The position numbers and the translations under genes were made by a program. From positions 62,001 through 126,000 of IMG/VR virus record IMGVR_UViG_3300034107_000725: a DNA stretch of 64,000 bases, one strand, 5' to 3'. This document shows, in pieces, positions 13,953 through 23,000 of the stretch. How positions within the stretch are numbered: position 1 is the stretch's first letter; each line of letters opens with the position of its first letter. The notes below the pieces were generated by a model. That model did no database searches, was not told where the DNA came from, and was given only the letters and a program-made list of their open reading frames with translations. Source of the DNA: a virus.

Positions 13953-16226
13953 ATGCCTATCTCAGGGACGGATTTGGATAGTGGCTCAATTGAGAATCTA
14001 ACGGTTGCAAAGCGAGACGGCCAAGTCGTTGCGTTTGACCCCGTGAGGGTACAAACGGCAGTACAACGCTGTCTGGTGTTGGATTGTGCGTATGATGAGC
14101 AGGACGCCGACCATATCAGCACACTGATTCAGCAACAGGTTACAAACCTGGTAAAGCTAGAGCAGCAGCCAGTTGGCGTAGAGACGGTGCAGAACCTTGT
14201 GGAAAGCCAGCTCATGGCGGGTGGCTACTATCCAGTAGCAAAGCAGTACATTCTGTTTCGAGAAGCCAAGCGGCTACAGCGAGAAGAACAGCCAATTCCA
14301 GAAGCTGTTATCGAAGCATTCAAAGCAAACGATCAGTACTTCTCTAACGAGATTCAAAAGTTCCAAGCTCTCGATAAGTTTGCCCGGTTCGATCACGAAC
14401 TGGGAAGAAGAGAAACTTGGCCTGAGACAGTCAACCGTGTCTGTGAGTTCTTTAAAGTTCACTGCACGGGGCAGAACTTTACCATAACCGACCACGAGTG
14501 GGCTTATCTTAAGGACGGTTTACTGAACCTTGAAGCATCGCCGTCCATGCGTTGTGTTCAGATGGCAGGCCCAGCACTCAACCGATGTCACGTTGGCGTC
14601 TACAACTGCTCGTTCCAGTTCCTTCAGAGCACGACGGACCTGGCAGAAGAACTGTACGTTCTCATGCAGGGTACAGGCGTTGGGTTCTCAGTCGAAGCGG
14701 AATTCGCTGTTGAGAAGTTTCCAAGAGTGAAACGACAGAAGAAGACAGCCGAAGCGACAACATACGTCATACCTGATACCACTGAAGGTTGGTGTGATGC
14801 ATACAAGGCCGGTTTAGACGCCTGGTGGTCAGGGGAAGATCTACGGTTTGACTACTCCCAGATTCGTGAAGCAGGCACGCCGCTCAAGACCAAGGGCGGC
14901 AAGTCCTCGGGTCCTGGACCACTGAAGGATCTACTGGAGTTCGCACGGAAGAGAATTCTGGCCCGCCAAGGCCGATACCTGTCCAGTCTGGATCTGCACG
15001 ATATCAACTGCTTTGCTCACAGAATCGTCCGTATGGGCGGTGTGAGACGTGCCAGCGGTATCAGCCTGTCAGATCTTCACGACCACGAGATGCGGGATTG
15101 CAAGCAAGGTGAATTCTGGAATACGAACAGCCAGAGAAACCAGGCCAACAATTCCGCAGTTTATAACGAGAAGCCGGATCCGTTGGTCTGGATGGAAGAG
15201 TGGCTGACACTTGCCAAGTCCGGATCGGGCGAGCGGGGTATCTTCAACCGGGGTGGTCTCAAGAATCAGTTCCCCAAGCGACGCAAACACCAAGGGCATC
15301 TGTTTGGGACCAATCCATGCGGTGAGATCATTCTCAGACACAAACAGTTCTGTAACCTCTCAATCGCTGTCATCCGCCCGGAAGATACCTACGAAGACAT
15401 CGAACGCAAGACGATCATCGCTACGATCTGGGGCACACTTCAGTCCACCATGACCAAGTTCAACTACATTGGTGAAGACTGGAAAAAGAATAGCGAAGAA
15501 GAGCGGTTGCTTGGCGTAGATTTACTTGGCTTCTTAGACCATGCGTTATTTCAAGACAATGTCGTTGCTGCTGTAGTTCTGGACAGGCTACGAGCCAAGG
15601 TAATTGAAACGAACGTCCTTTGGGCTAAGCGGTTGGGTATCAATCCTTCTGCGGCTACAACCTGTGTGAAACCATCTGGAGACAGCAGCGTATTCTTTTT
15701 GACAGCTGCTGGATTCAAAGGGCACCACGGTGCTTACTATGTTCGCAGAGTCCGGGCCAACGACACTAACCCGGTCGCACAGATGTTGCAAGCAGAAGGC
15801 GTACCTTGTTTCAAGGACTACGACGGCAGCGGGCTGGTGTTGGAATTCCCGATGAAATCTCCGGCAGGTGGACAGCTGTTGGAAAATCAAACAGCTCTGA
15901 GTCAGTTAGAGCAGTGGAAGACCTTCAAAGTCCACTGGACTGAGCACAATCCAAGCGTGACGGTCTATATCCGACAAGAAGAGTGGCTTGCGGTGGGCAA
16001 GTGGGTGTATGATAACTGGGAGATCGTTGGCGGTTTGAGCTTCTTGCCTTACGACGGCGGTGTCTATCACTTGGCTCCGTATGAGGCGATTAGTCAGGAA
16101 GACTACGAGAAGCGAATGTCCACGTTCCCCAAAATCAACTGGGCAAAGTTGGTCCGCTACGAGAAATCGGATATGACTGACTTACACCAGCAAGTGGCCT
16201 GTGCGGGCGGGGCTTGCGAGATCTAA
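13953..16226 (+). CDS. nrdJ: Class II (B12-dependent) ribonucleotide reductase
   Basis: This enzyme reduces ribonucleotides to deoxyribonucleotides with adenosylcobalamin as radical source. Residues 16-108 form an ATP-cone regulatory domain. C219 (VYNCSF) and C467 (FCNLS) are the redox pair, NPCGEI carries the radical C456 and E458, GGVRRAS is in the barrel, and the C-terminus has the reducing pair C750/C755 (CAGGACEI), spaced as in the Lactobacillus monomeric enzyme. At 757 residues it is near the size of that monomer. GGAG (13941-13944) favours the ATG at 13953 over an upstream GTG. It ends at a strong terminator and closes the metabolic block. Confidence 0.9.
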   Translation: MPISGTDLDSGSIENLTVAKRDGQVVAFDPVRVQTAVQRCLVLDCAYDEQDADHISTLIQQQVTNLVKLEQQPVGVETVQNLVESQLMAGGYYPVAKQYILFREAKRLQREEQPIPEAVIEAFKANDQYFSNEIQKFQALDKFARFDHELGRRETWPETVNRVCEFFKVHCTGQNFTITDHEWAYLKDGLLNLEASPSMRCVQMAGPALNRCHVGVYNCSFQFLQSTTDLAEELYVLMQGTGVGFSVEAEFAVEKFPRVKRQKKTAEATTYVIPDTTEGWCDAYKAGLDAWWSGEDLRFDYSQIREAGTPLKTKGGKSSGPGPLKDLLEFARKRILARQGRYLSSLDLHDINCFAHRIVRMGGVRRASGISLSDLHDHEMRDCKQGEFWNTNSQRNQANNSAVYNEKPDPLVWMEEWLTLAKSGSGERGIFNRGGLKNQFPKRRKHQGHLFGTNPCGEIILRHKQFCNLSIAVIRPEDTYEDIERKTIIATIWGTLQSTMTKFNYIGEDWKKNSEEERLLGVDLLGFLDHALFQDNVVAAVVLDRLRAKVIETNVLWAKRLGINPSAATTCVKPSGDSSVFFLTAAGFKGHHGAYYVRRVRANDTNPVAQMLQAEGVPCFKDYDGSGLVLEFPMKSPAGGQLLENQTALSQLEQWKTFKVHWTEHNPSVTVYIRQEEWLAVGKWVYDNWEIVGGLSFLPYDGGVYHLAPYEAISQEDYEKRMSTFPKINWAKLVRYEKSDMTDLHQQVACAGGACEI

Positions 16227-16243
16227 CACTTGCGGTACGCGAG

Positions 16244-16279
16244 ATGGCTCCGGGTTTAAAGCTCTGGAGCCATTTTGTT
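16244..16279 (+). terminator. Intrinsic terminator after nrdJ
   Basis: ATGGCTCC (16244-16251) pairs with GGAGCCAT (16266-16273) and is followed by TTTTGTT. It separates the metabolic block from the polymerase/virion block. Confidence 0.85.
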
Positions 16280-16342
16280 ACGTGCATCCAAATGGTGTAA
16301 GCTAGGTTAATACTCAGACCCGCCAGGAGACATACAAAGCCC

Positions 16343-17422
16343 ATGGATGAGCTGAATTTAAACCTAGAACAGCTTTTAGACGTAAGTCTGCACTGCGACT
16401 TTCCAGGAACGATTAATCTACTGGTTGAGAAGTGTGCAGCACCTGCCGTTGATCTTCGACAAGCCATTGCAAATCTTTATACCAAAACAGACTTAGGTAT
16501 TTATTGGAATCCCGCACAAGAAAAAGCAGCTATCTACGCGAGACCTGTGATCGATCCTGAAGAGTTTGACTGGGGATTGCAGGTACTGACAGAGAAACTG
16601 GGTTCAGACCACGTGCGGCGTGAACCACTCACAGGATATGACTTGCAGGACTGGTGGGTCAAGGTTGCCTACTCGCCAATACTTCGGCGACTGGGTGAGC
16701 TGGCTCAGTTCTTTCCCTCTAAAGATATTCCAGGTTTTGGCGGACGACCGATTGCCTCAACAGTGGCCAGCGGTTTGCTAGGTGCCGGATTGGGATACGG
16801 GGCAGGCTGGCTGGGAGAGAAAGTCATTCCTCATTGGGCCCAGTCAGAGGGAACGATTCGCAAATGGACGACGCTGTTGGGCGGGCTGGGCGGCACTGCA
16901 ATGGGTGCAACTCCCGGCTTACTCAATCTGCAAGATGGCCGCAGCTTCAACGATCCTACGCTGTGGTCAAGTCAGGCGGACGAACCTTGGCAGGGCAATA
17001 TGGTTGGCAGTCGTTACAAGGATGCAGTCGATCAATTTGTAACCAAACAGGCATTTGGATCTGTAGGCGGCCCGTCTTTTGATGAAGTACCACTCGTTCG
17101 CATGGACGAGCTTGGCCGCGTGCTGTGGGGTACAAACGCGTCACCACAGACAACCGCGATGACGATGGGGGCAATGTACGGGGCGAACCAGATGCCAGAT
17201 CCCACTGCAAGTCCAGGGCAGGTCACACCACACCAGGTGGGTATGTTCGGTCTGGCCATGGGAGCGGCGGGAGGCGGTATACGAGGTTACTTGACCGGGC
17301 GGGCCGTAGGCGTAGGCCTAGGCCTATTGACAGGCATGCCAACCGCGACTCAGAATACGTTAGGTCAAACCGGGTTAGCCTTGGGTGTTGTGAATGCCTT
17401 GGTTCCTCGGCTGTTTAACTAA
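16343..17422 (+). CDS. Glycine-rich hydrophobic virion-type protein
   Basis: The 359-residue protein has a soluble N-terminal third (LNLEQLLDVSLHCDFPGTINLLVEK) and several Gly/Ala-rich hydrophobic segments: GLLGAGLGYGAGWLGEKV near residue 145, WTTLLGGLGGTAMGATPGLL near 175, and a C-terminal run around residues 298-350 (GMFGLAMGAAGGG, GVGLGLLTG, LALGVVNALV). Such segments can insert into membranes and are known from phage internal or ejection proteins. It carries K-x-A motifs (VEKCAAP, VTKQAF) also seen in neighbouring virion-type proteins. It is the first gene after the nrdJ terminator. The assignment to the virion is inference. Confidence 0.6.
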   Translation: MDELNLNLEQLLDVSLHCDFPGTINLLVEKCAAPAVDLRQAIANLYTKTDLGIYWNPAQEKAAIYARPVIDPEEFDWGLQVLTEKLGSDHVRREPLTGYDLQDWWVKVAYSPILRRLGELAQFFPSKDIPGFGGRPIASTVASGLLGAGLGYGAGWLGEKVIPHWAQSEGTIRKWTTLLGGLGGTAMGATPGLLNLQDGRSFNDPTLWSSQADEPWQGNMVGSRYKDAVDQFVTKQAFGSVGGPSFDEVPLVRMDELGRVLWGTNASPQTTAMTMGAMYGANQMPDPTASPGQVTPHQVGMFGLAMGAAGGGIRGYLTGRAVGVGLGLLTGMPTATQNTLGQTGLALGVVNALVPRLFN

Positions 17423-17432
17423 GGAGATTGAT

Positions 17433-17843
17433 GTGTCAGCTTCACTTAATCTTTCGCAGGCTGTTGATGCTGTGGTGGCTTCTTACAAAGCCAGCGTAGC
17501 TGATGGGCGTTTGACGTTTCACGAAATACTGACATTGGTCTATAACGCTACAGCTACTTTCGTGAAACTGGTAGAATCGATAGATCAGCGACCTGGCGAT
17601 ACCAAAAAACAAGTCGTGCTCAATGCAATTGACTTGTTTTATGCTACCGTTGTAGCTCCTATCGACATTCAAGGTATACCTAACTTTCTGGAAGGTGCCA
17701 TGGATGCCGTAATCAAGGCATTTATCTTGGCACTGGCTAGTGCCTGGATCGACGCTATCGTCAACATCTTTAACAAAATTGGCTGGGGTGCCGAGACTAC
17801 GCCTTCAGGGGCTGCGGCTTTGCAAGCTCCACTGATTTTTTAA
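17433..17843 (+). CDS. Small helical protein, GTG start
   Basis: The GTG at 17433 is chosen because AAGGAG (17421-17426) precedes it and the ATG two bases upstream is in a frame that stops quickly. The 136-residue product has amphipathic helices (LSQAVDAVVASYKASV, DAVIKAFILALASAWIDAIVNIF), the second hydrophobic enough for membrane contact. The stop codon TAA is the first triplet of the TAAAATCCGGAATTA motif. No family was recognised. Confidence 0.6.
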   Translation: MSASLNLSQAVDAVVASYKASVADGRLTFHEILTLVYNATATFVKLVESIDQRPGDTKKQVVLNAIDLFYATVVAPIDIQGIPNFLEGAMDAVIKAFILALASAWIDAIVNIFNKIGWGAETTPSGAAALQAPLIF

Positions 17844-17855
17844 AATCCGGAATTA
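17841..17855. promoter_or_regulatory. TCCGGA near-palindrome motif, copy A
   Basis: TAAAATCCGGAATTA is a near-perfect palindrome centred on TCCGGA. Its first triplet is the stop codon of the gene ending at 17843. An identical 15-mer with the same stop-codon arrangement lies at 55061-55075. Function unknown; candidates are a phage-polymerase promoter, a protein-binding site or a modification site. Confidence 0.45.
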
Positions 17856-17867
17856 AAGGAATACGAC

Positions 17868-18266
17868 ATGTCGCTGGTGATCGGTAATATGACTGGTGTG
17901 GTCTTCTTCGGACCCAGGGATCAACCTAAGGCGGTACGCTGGTGGGCTGAACGCGGACAACTACACTGGGAAGATTCCCGGACGAATGCATACGACACAG
18001 TGTCGGTTCGAGAATTCCTACTACGGCTACAGGGTATCAGTGATATGCTGTCCAATGGCCGTAAAAAAGAAAATCAAGGCTTCATGCACTCGGATGAAGT
18101 CGAGCGACATATGCGGTTTATCGAGGAAGCCTTAGAACTTGTACGGAAGGCCAAGGAACAAGGAATTCCGGAAGATCCCAAGGTACGAAGACACAAGGCG
18201 ATGGACCTCCCCGTCACAGTAGTGATGCCGTCTGCTTTGAACAGTGGTAAGGGTGTGACTTTCTAG
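17868..18266 (+). CDS. Hypothetical protein (132 aa)
   Basis: This 132-residue soluble protein has an N-terminal strand region (VIGNMTGVVFFGPRD) followed by WW-containing RWWAERGQLHWEDS and a charged helical C-terminal half (HSDEVERHMRFIEEALELVRKAKEQG). AAAGGA is the ribosome site. It follows the TCCGGA motif directly, so that motif lies in its leader. No family was recognised. Confidence 0.6.
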   Translation: MSLVIGNMTGVVFFGPRDQPKAVRWWAERGQLHWEDSRTNAYDTVSVREFLLRLQGISDMLSNGRKKENQGFMHSDEVERHMRFIEEALELVRKAKEQGIPEDPKVRRHKAMDLPVTVVMPSALNSGKGVTF

Positions 18267-18276
18267 GAGAGCAAGG

Positions 18277-18720
18277 ATGCAGACAAAAGAAGCGTTTAAA
18301 CTTGGATTTTTGGCTCGTTGTGTGGAAGAAGGCTTATCGCCAGAACAAACACACACGTTGGCCAAAATGGCAGCAGATCAGCTGGAAAAACGATCACTCA
18401 GTCCTAACCCACTAGGTTGGCTAACCGGACAGGTCACAGCTCCTGTCAAGAACATAACAGACGCCTATAAGGCGGTGCTTGACTCTGCTTCGTCTACTGT
18501 GCCCCTGGCGGCCTTAGCCATGGCGGTGCCTCCGGCTCTTGGCGGCTCTGCAGCTTGGCTCGCAAACCGAGCCACGGACACGGATGCCACAGATATTGAT
18601 CAGGTTAAGCAGAAAGAATTGTCGGATACATATCGTCGGATGGCGGCTCAAATGAACCGACAAAAGCAGCTGCGTAACTACAAGCAGGAACGCAAGCGAA
18701 CAGGTCGGGTCTACTTGTAA
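18277..18720 (+). CDS. Hydrophobic-segment virion-type protein (147 aa)
   Basis: The 147-residue protein has an N-terminal KEAFKLGFLARCVEEGLSPEQ segment, the K-x-A pattern LAKMAADQLEKRSLS, one hydrophobic stretch of about 22 residues (VPLAALAMAVPPALGGSAAWLA) and a highly basic C-terminus (KQLRNYKQERKRTGR). The short start and the helix-loop resemble peptides at the N-termini of other proteins in this block. It fits an internal or ejected virion protein; this rests on context. Confidence 0.55.
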   Translation: MQTKEAFKLGFLARCVEEGLSPEQTHTLAKMAADQLEKRSLSPNPLGWLTGQVTAPVKNITDAYKAVLDSASSTVPLAALAMAVPPALGGSAAWLANRATDTDATDIDQVKQKELSDTYRRMAAQMNRQKQLRNYKQERKRTGRVYL

Positions 18721-18728
18721 GGACTCAT

Positions 18729-19094
18729 ATGTCAAATAGCTTGGTGAAATTCACCAGCCGCAAGGATGGCAACGGCAGGGGTAATCTATACTGGGAACGG
18801 GCAGACGTGGATGGTCTACCGTTTCGAGGACACTCGGCTCCAACTTATCGAAATGAGGAGTTTGAGGATCGGGTTGTAAGGGTAGCTGATCCAAAGAATG
18901 GTACGTTCTACACCGGTGATCCGGAGCAAAACGCAGCTTATCTCAAGGTCATGGATGGAATTGCTAACTCTTGGTATCACATGGTATTTGTCGAGCGATG
19001 GCGAGCTGAAGGCGACAAGTACCATCATGTTTATGTAGAATGGCTGGAATACTTCCTGGAAGACGGGAAGCCCGCACCGTACGAGCCGAACTAA
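18729..19094 (+). CDS. Hypothetical protein (121 aa)
   Basis: The protein is compact, soluble and rich in aromatic residues (LYWERADVDGLPFRGHS, NSWYHMVFVERWRAEGDKYHHVYVEWLEYF). It has no membrane segment and no K-x-A motif, unlike its neighbours. GGA lies eight bases ahead of the ATG. No family was recognised; a small enzyme or chaperone is possible. Confidence 0.6.
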   Translation: MSNSLVKFTSRKDGNGRGNLYWERADVDGLPFRGHSAPTYRNEEFEDRVVRVADPKNGTFYTGDPEQNAAYLKVMDGIANSWYHMVFVERWRAEGDKYHHVYVEWLEYFLEDGKPAPYEPN

Positions 19095-19112
19095 TTCAAC
19101 AAGGATGTGACT

Positions 19113-20000
19113 ATGGACGTTCGAACAGCAAAGGCGTTGCTTAAACAGATTCAACAGGTGAAGCAAGCAGAGACCGGAAATGTCACGGTGGCGGGTTTAC
19201 CTGCACCAGCATCACCAACTCCAACTTCGTTTTCTTTTCTGGCTCGTAATATGCCAAATTTGTTACCTGGCAGCCTGCCTAAAGATTTGGCTAAGCAACA
19301 AAATACTAAGCTACAGTCAGATACTCAAAAGGCCATCATTAGAACTATGATGTTGGCAGCTGGCGGAGGTGCTGCTGTGCGTGGACTTACAGGCTTAACT
19401 AATATGCTAGGCGAATCACCACAAATTGCCTCAACAGGTCGTACTGTAGAAATGCCTGTCGCATATGCCGAGGAGCCGAAACGTAAAAAAAGGATGAAAC
19501 AAGCAGAGGCATTCAAATCGAGTGTCGACACTTATAACCAGGGAGCTACAAACAAAATTGGGTTGAACTACTACATACCGGGCATGCTGATCGGCGGCGG
19601 GTTAGCGGCTTACGGCGGCTGGAAGGGTGTAGACCATCTGCTAGATGCTCAACGGCGTAAGCATACAAATGAGGACATGGAAGCAGCAAAACAGGAATAT
19701 GAAGACGCTCTGCTCGGGGCATATAAAAAAGCAACGGATACGGCACTAGATCAAACCTTTGAGCGTTATGAAAAACAAGCATATCTTGAGAATATACCGG
19801 GAGCTTTACAAGGTGCCGGACTGGCTTACACGGCAGCGTCACTTCCAATCGGTTACATGATCGTTAATGACATGATGAAAAAGAACAGCAAACAAGCCTT
19901 GTTACAAAAAGCTCTGCAAGAGCGAGCTCGTCGTCAAGCCATGACACAGCCACCAGAAATTTATGCGATTCCACACTCACCCAACGAGGAGAGCGAATAA
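19113..20000 (+). CDS. Membrane-active virion-type protein upstream of RNA polymerase
   Basis: The ATG at 19113 is supported by AAGGA eight bases upstream; a GTG at 19107 is too close to it. The 295-residue protein alternates basic helical parts with three hydrophobic Gly/Ala segments (MMLAAGGGAAVRGLTGL, YIPGMLIGGGLAAYGGW, ALQGAGLAYTAASLPIGYMI). K-x-A motifs occur at QVKQAE, RMKQAE and YEKQAY. It ends three bases before the polymerase gene, so the two are co-expressed. A role in ejection or membrane passage of the polymerase is inferred. Confidence 0.55.
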   Translation: MDVRTAKALLKQIQQVKQAETGNVTVAGLPAPASPTPTSFSFLARNMPNLLPGSLPKDLAKQQNTKLQSDTQKAIIRTMMLAAGGGAAVRGLTGLTNMLGESPQIASTGRTVEMPVAYAEEPKRKKRMKQAEAFKSSVDTYNQGATNKIGLNYYIPGMLIGGGLAAYGGWKGVDHLLDAQRRKHTNEDMEAAKQEYEDALLGAYKKATDTALDQTFERYEKQAYLENIPGALQGAGLAYTAASLPIGYMIVNDMMKKNSKQALLQKALQERARRQAMTQPPEIYAIPHSPNEESE

Positions 20001-20003
20001 GCG

Positions 20004-23000
20004 ATGCAACCGCTCACGCCCAATCTGCTTGAGCCGGAATCCTCATCGCTGTTGACTCCGGCTGCATCTATCCAGCCGTTACCGCCTGCTCCCGATTATC
20101 GGGAGTTTGGTGATACGGTAAAAACGCGTTCACGTATTTATGACAACGTACTGAACGCGGCTAAGAACATACAGCCCGTGTCGAACGACCGCCACACACT
20201 TCGGTTGGCGGATGTGGATTACATGGATTCAGATCGGGTCAGCAAGCGGGATCAGAAGGCCGCTATTCTGAACGGCTTGACCCGCGGGCGAAGGCTACGT
20301 GGTACGTGGGAACTGGTGGACAACGCCAGTCAGCAGGTGCTTGATAGTAAGCGGTCTGTGCTTATGACCGTACCTCACCTCACCGAACGCGGTACGTTCA
20401 TTAACAATGGCACAGAGTACACATTAAAGAACCAACAACGCTTGCTCCCTGGCGTCTACACGCGGGAACGTGATAACGGTGAAATTGAATCACACGCAAA
20501 CGTCTTGCCGGGCAAGGGCGTGTCTCACCGTTATTTTCTAGACCCAGAAAAAGGGCAGTTCAAGATTCGCCTGGGACAAGGCACCGTCAGCCTGATGCCT
20601 TTGCTCAAGTCTATGGGTGCGACTTCAGAACAGATTAAAAATGCTTGGGGCAAAGATCTTTATGCCAGTAACTTCAACAGCGATGACGCTGGCGAACACA
20701 AGAAGCTCCGGGCCAAGTTTCTAAATGCTAAAGAGCTTCAAGGGGATGAGCAGGCACAGCGGGCAGCTCTTGTGCAAAAGTTTGCCAACATGGAGCTGGA
20801 CCCAGAAGTCACAAAGCGAACGCTGGGTAATCCACATGCAGGACTGACCCTGGACGCTGTGATGGATATTACCAAAAAGCTAATTCAGGTCAGTCGTCGG
20901 GAAGCCGAGCCGGATGATCGTGACGCGTTAACCTATCAGAGCTTCCTTGGCCCTGAAGATCTACTTGCAGAAAGAATTTCGCGAGATAAAGGTGGTTTAC
21001 GCCGTCAGCTTTTATGGCAAATGTCGGGGCAAGGCAACCTCCAAAAAATGCCATCTTCTGCCTTGCACAAGCAGCTTCAGGCTGCCATTATGGGTTCCGG
21101 GCTGGGTCAAGCGATCGAAGAAATTAATCCGGCAGAGCTGTACGACAAGTCAACAGCTGTGAGCCGCCTAGGCGAGGGCGGTATTCCTTCCACGGATGCT
21201 ATTCCTAAAGAATCGCGTAGCGTTCAGCCCAGTATGTTCGGATACGTGGACCCTGTGCGAACCCCAGAATCGGGCAAGGTAGGAGTGGACACCTACCTTG
21301 CTCGTGGGGCTCGCAAGGGTTCCGACGGCAAACTTTACGCTCAGTTTAACGACGTTAGAACCGGTGAAACCATTTACAAAACACCGCAAGCTGTTGCGGA
21401 TTTGACTTTGGGTTTTCCTGGAAGCATGCAGCAACTCGGGAAACGGGTAGCCGCTATGCGTAACGGAAAAATGGTCTACGTGCCAAAGCACGAGATAGAC
21501 TTAGAGTTACCAAGCATGGAAGAAGCGTTTAATCCGCTTTCCAACATGATACCTATGAAAAGCCAGGTCAAAGGTCAGCGACTGGTGATGGCGTCTCGAA
21601 TGACCACACAGGCGTTACCTATCGCAGGGGCCGAAGCTCCACTGGTTCAGTCGGCGATACCAGGCACAAACGGACAAAAGAGCTACGAAGAGCTTTATGC
21701 CGGTGCGATGGGTGCGTTACGTGCTCCGCAGGGCGGAACGGTGACCGGTGTAGACGATGACGGCATTCATGTGCGATACGAGGACGGTACTTCAGACACA
21801 CATGAGATGTATCAGAACTTCCCGTTTAACCGTAAAACTTTCATACATCAGACGCCAGTCGTAAGGCCTGGAGACCAGTTTGGTCCAGACCAGTTGCTGG
21901 CCCAGTCCAACTATACTGATAAGACAGGGGCAACGGCTTTAGGGCGTAACGCTCGTACTGCTTATGTCTCGTGGCAAGGCAAGAACTTTGAAGATGCCGT
22001 CGTAATTTCTGAAGGCTTTGCCCGGAAAATGGCTTCTGAGCACATGTATCAGAACAGTCTGGAAGTAGACGACAAGACTCAGCTGGGTAAGCATAATTAC
22101 ATTCAGAAGTTTCCTGGTAAGTTCGATAAGGCAACTTTGGCAAAAATGGATGATAGCGGCGTGATTAAGCCTGGAACGGTGGTACACTACGGCGATCCTC
22201 TCATTCTGGGAACTTCGCAGCGGGAAACCTCGTACAACAAAGTCCACAAAAAAGGACAGGCAGGACACACCGATGCAGCAATCATTTGGGATCATCACGA
22301 CGACGGGACCGTTACCGATGTGGTCATGGGCAAAACGGGACCGACTGTCGTTGTTAAAGCGACGTCAGCCATGCAAGTTGGCGACAAACTCTCTGGGCGG
22401 TACGGAGACAAAGGAGTCATTGCTGATGTCATCCCAGACCATCAAATGCCACATGATAGTGACAAACAACCCTTCGAAGTCCTGTTGAATCCACTTGGTG
22501 TCATCACCCGAACCAACCCGGCTCAGATGTCTGAGTTGTACCTGGGTAAACTAGCAGCCAAGCTGGGACGACCTATCAAGGTCCAAGACTTTGATTCAAG
22601 CAAAGACATGGGCGAATGGGTTTCACAAGAACTGGCCCGTGAAGGTTTGTCTGACTTGGAAGACATCAACGACCCGTCTAAAGATCAGAAGATCGGCGGT
22701 ATTGCTACGGGTCATCGGTTTTTTATGAAGCTGCACCACACGGCTGAGTCTAAGGGACAAAGCCGCGGTGGTGGAGCTTACACAGCGGATGATGCACCGG
22801 CTAAAGGTGGGTCAGAAGGCTCAAAGCGAATTGGGATGTTGGATACAAACGCCTTGTTGTCTCACGGAGCTACGGCAACGCTACAAGACGTGAGTGCAGT
22901 TCGTGGACAGAAGAATGACCAATACTGGATGCAGTTCATGTCCGGCTACAATCCAACAGCGTCCAAGGTACCGTTTGTGTATCAAAAGTTTGTCAATCAA

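Noticed and set aside
16281-16342. Promoter after the nrdJ terminator (TAATAC at 16308-16313)
   Set aside because: No matching -35 element at a usable distance; transcription must start somewhere here, but the sequence does not show where.
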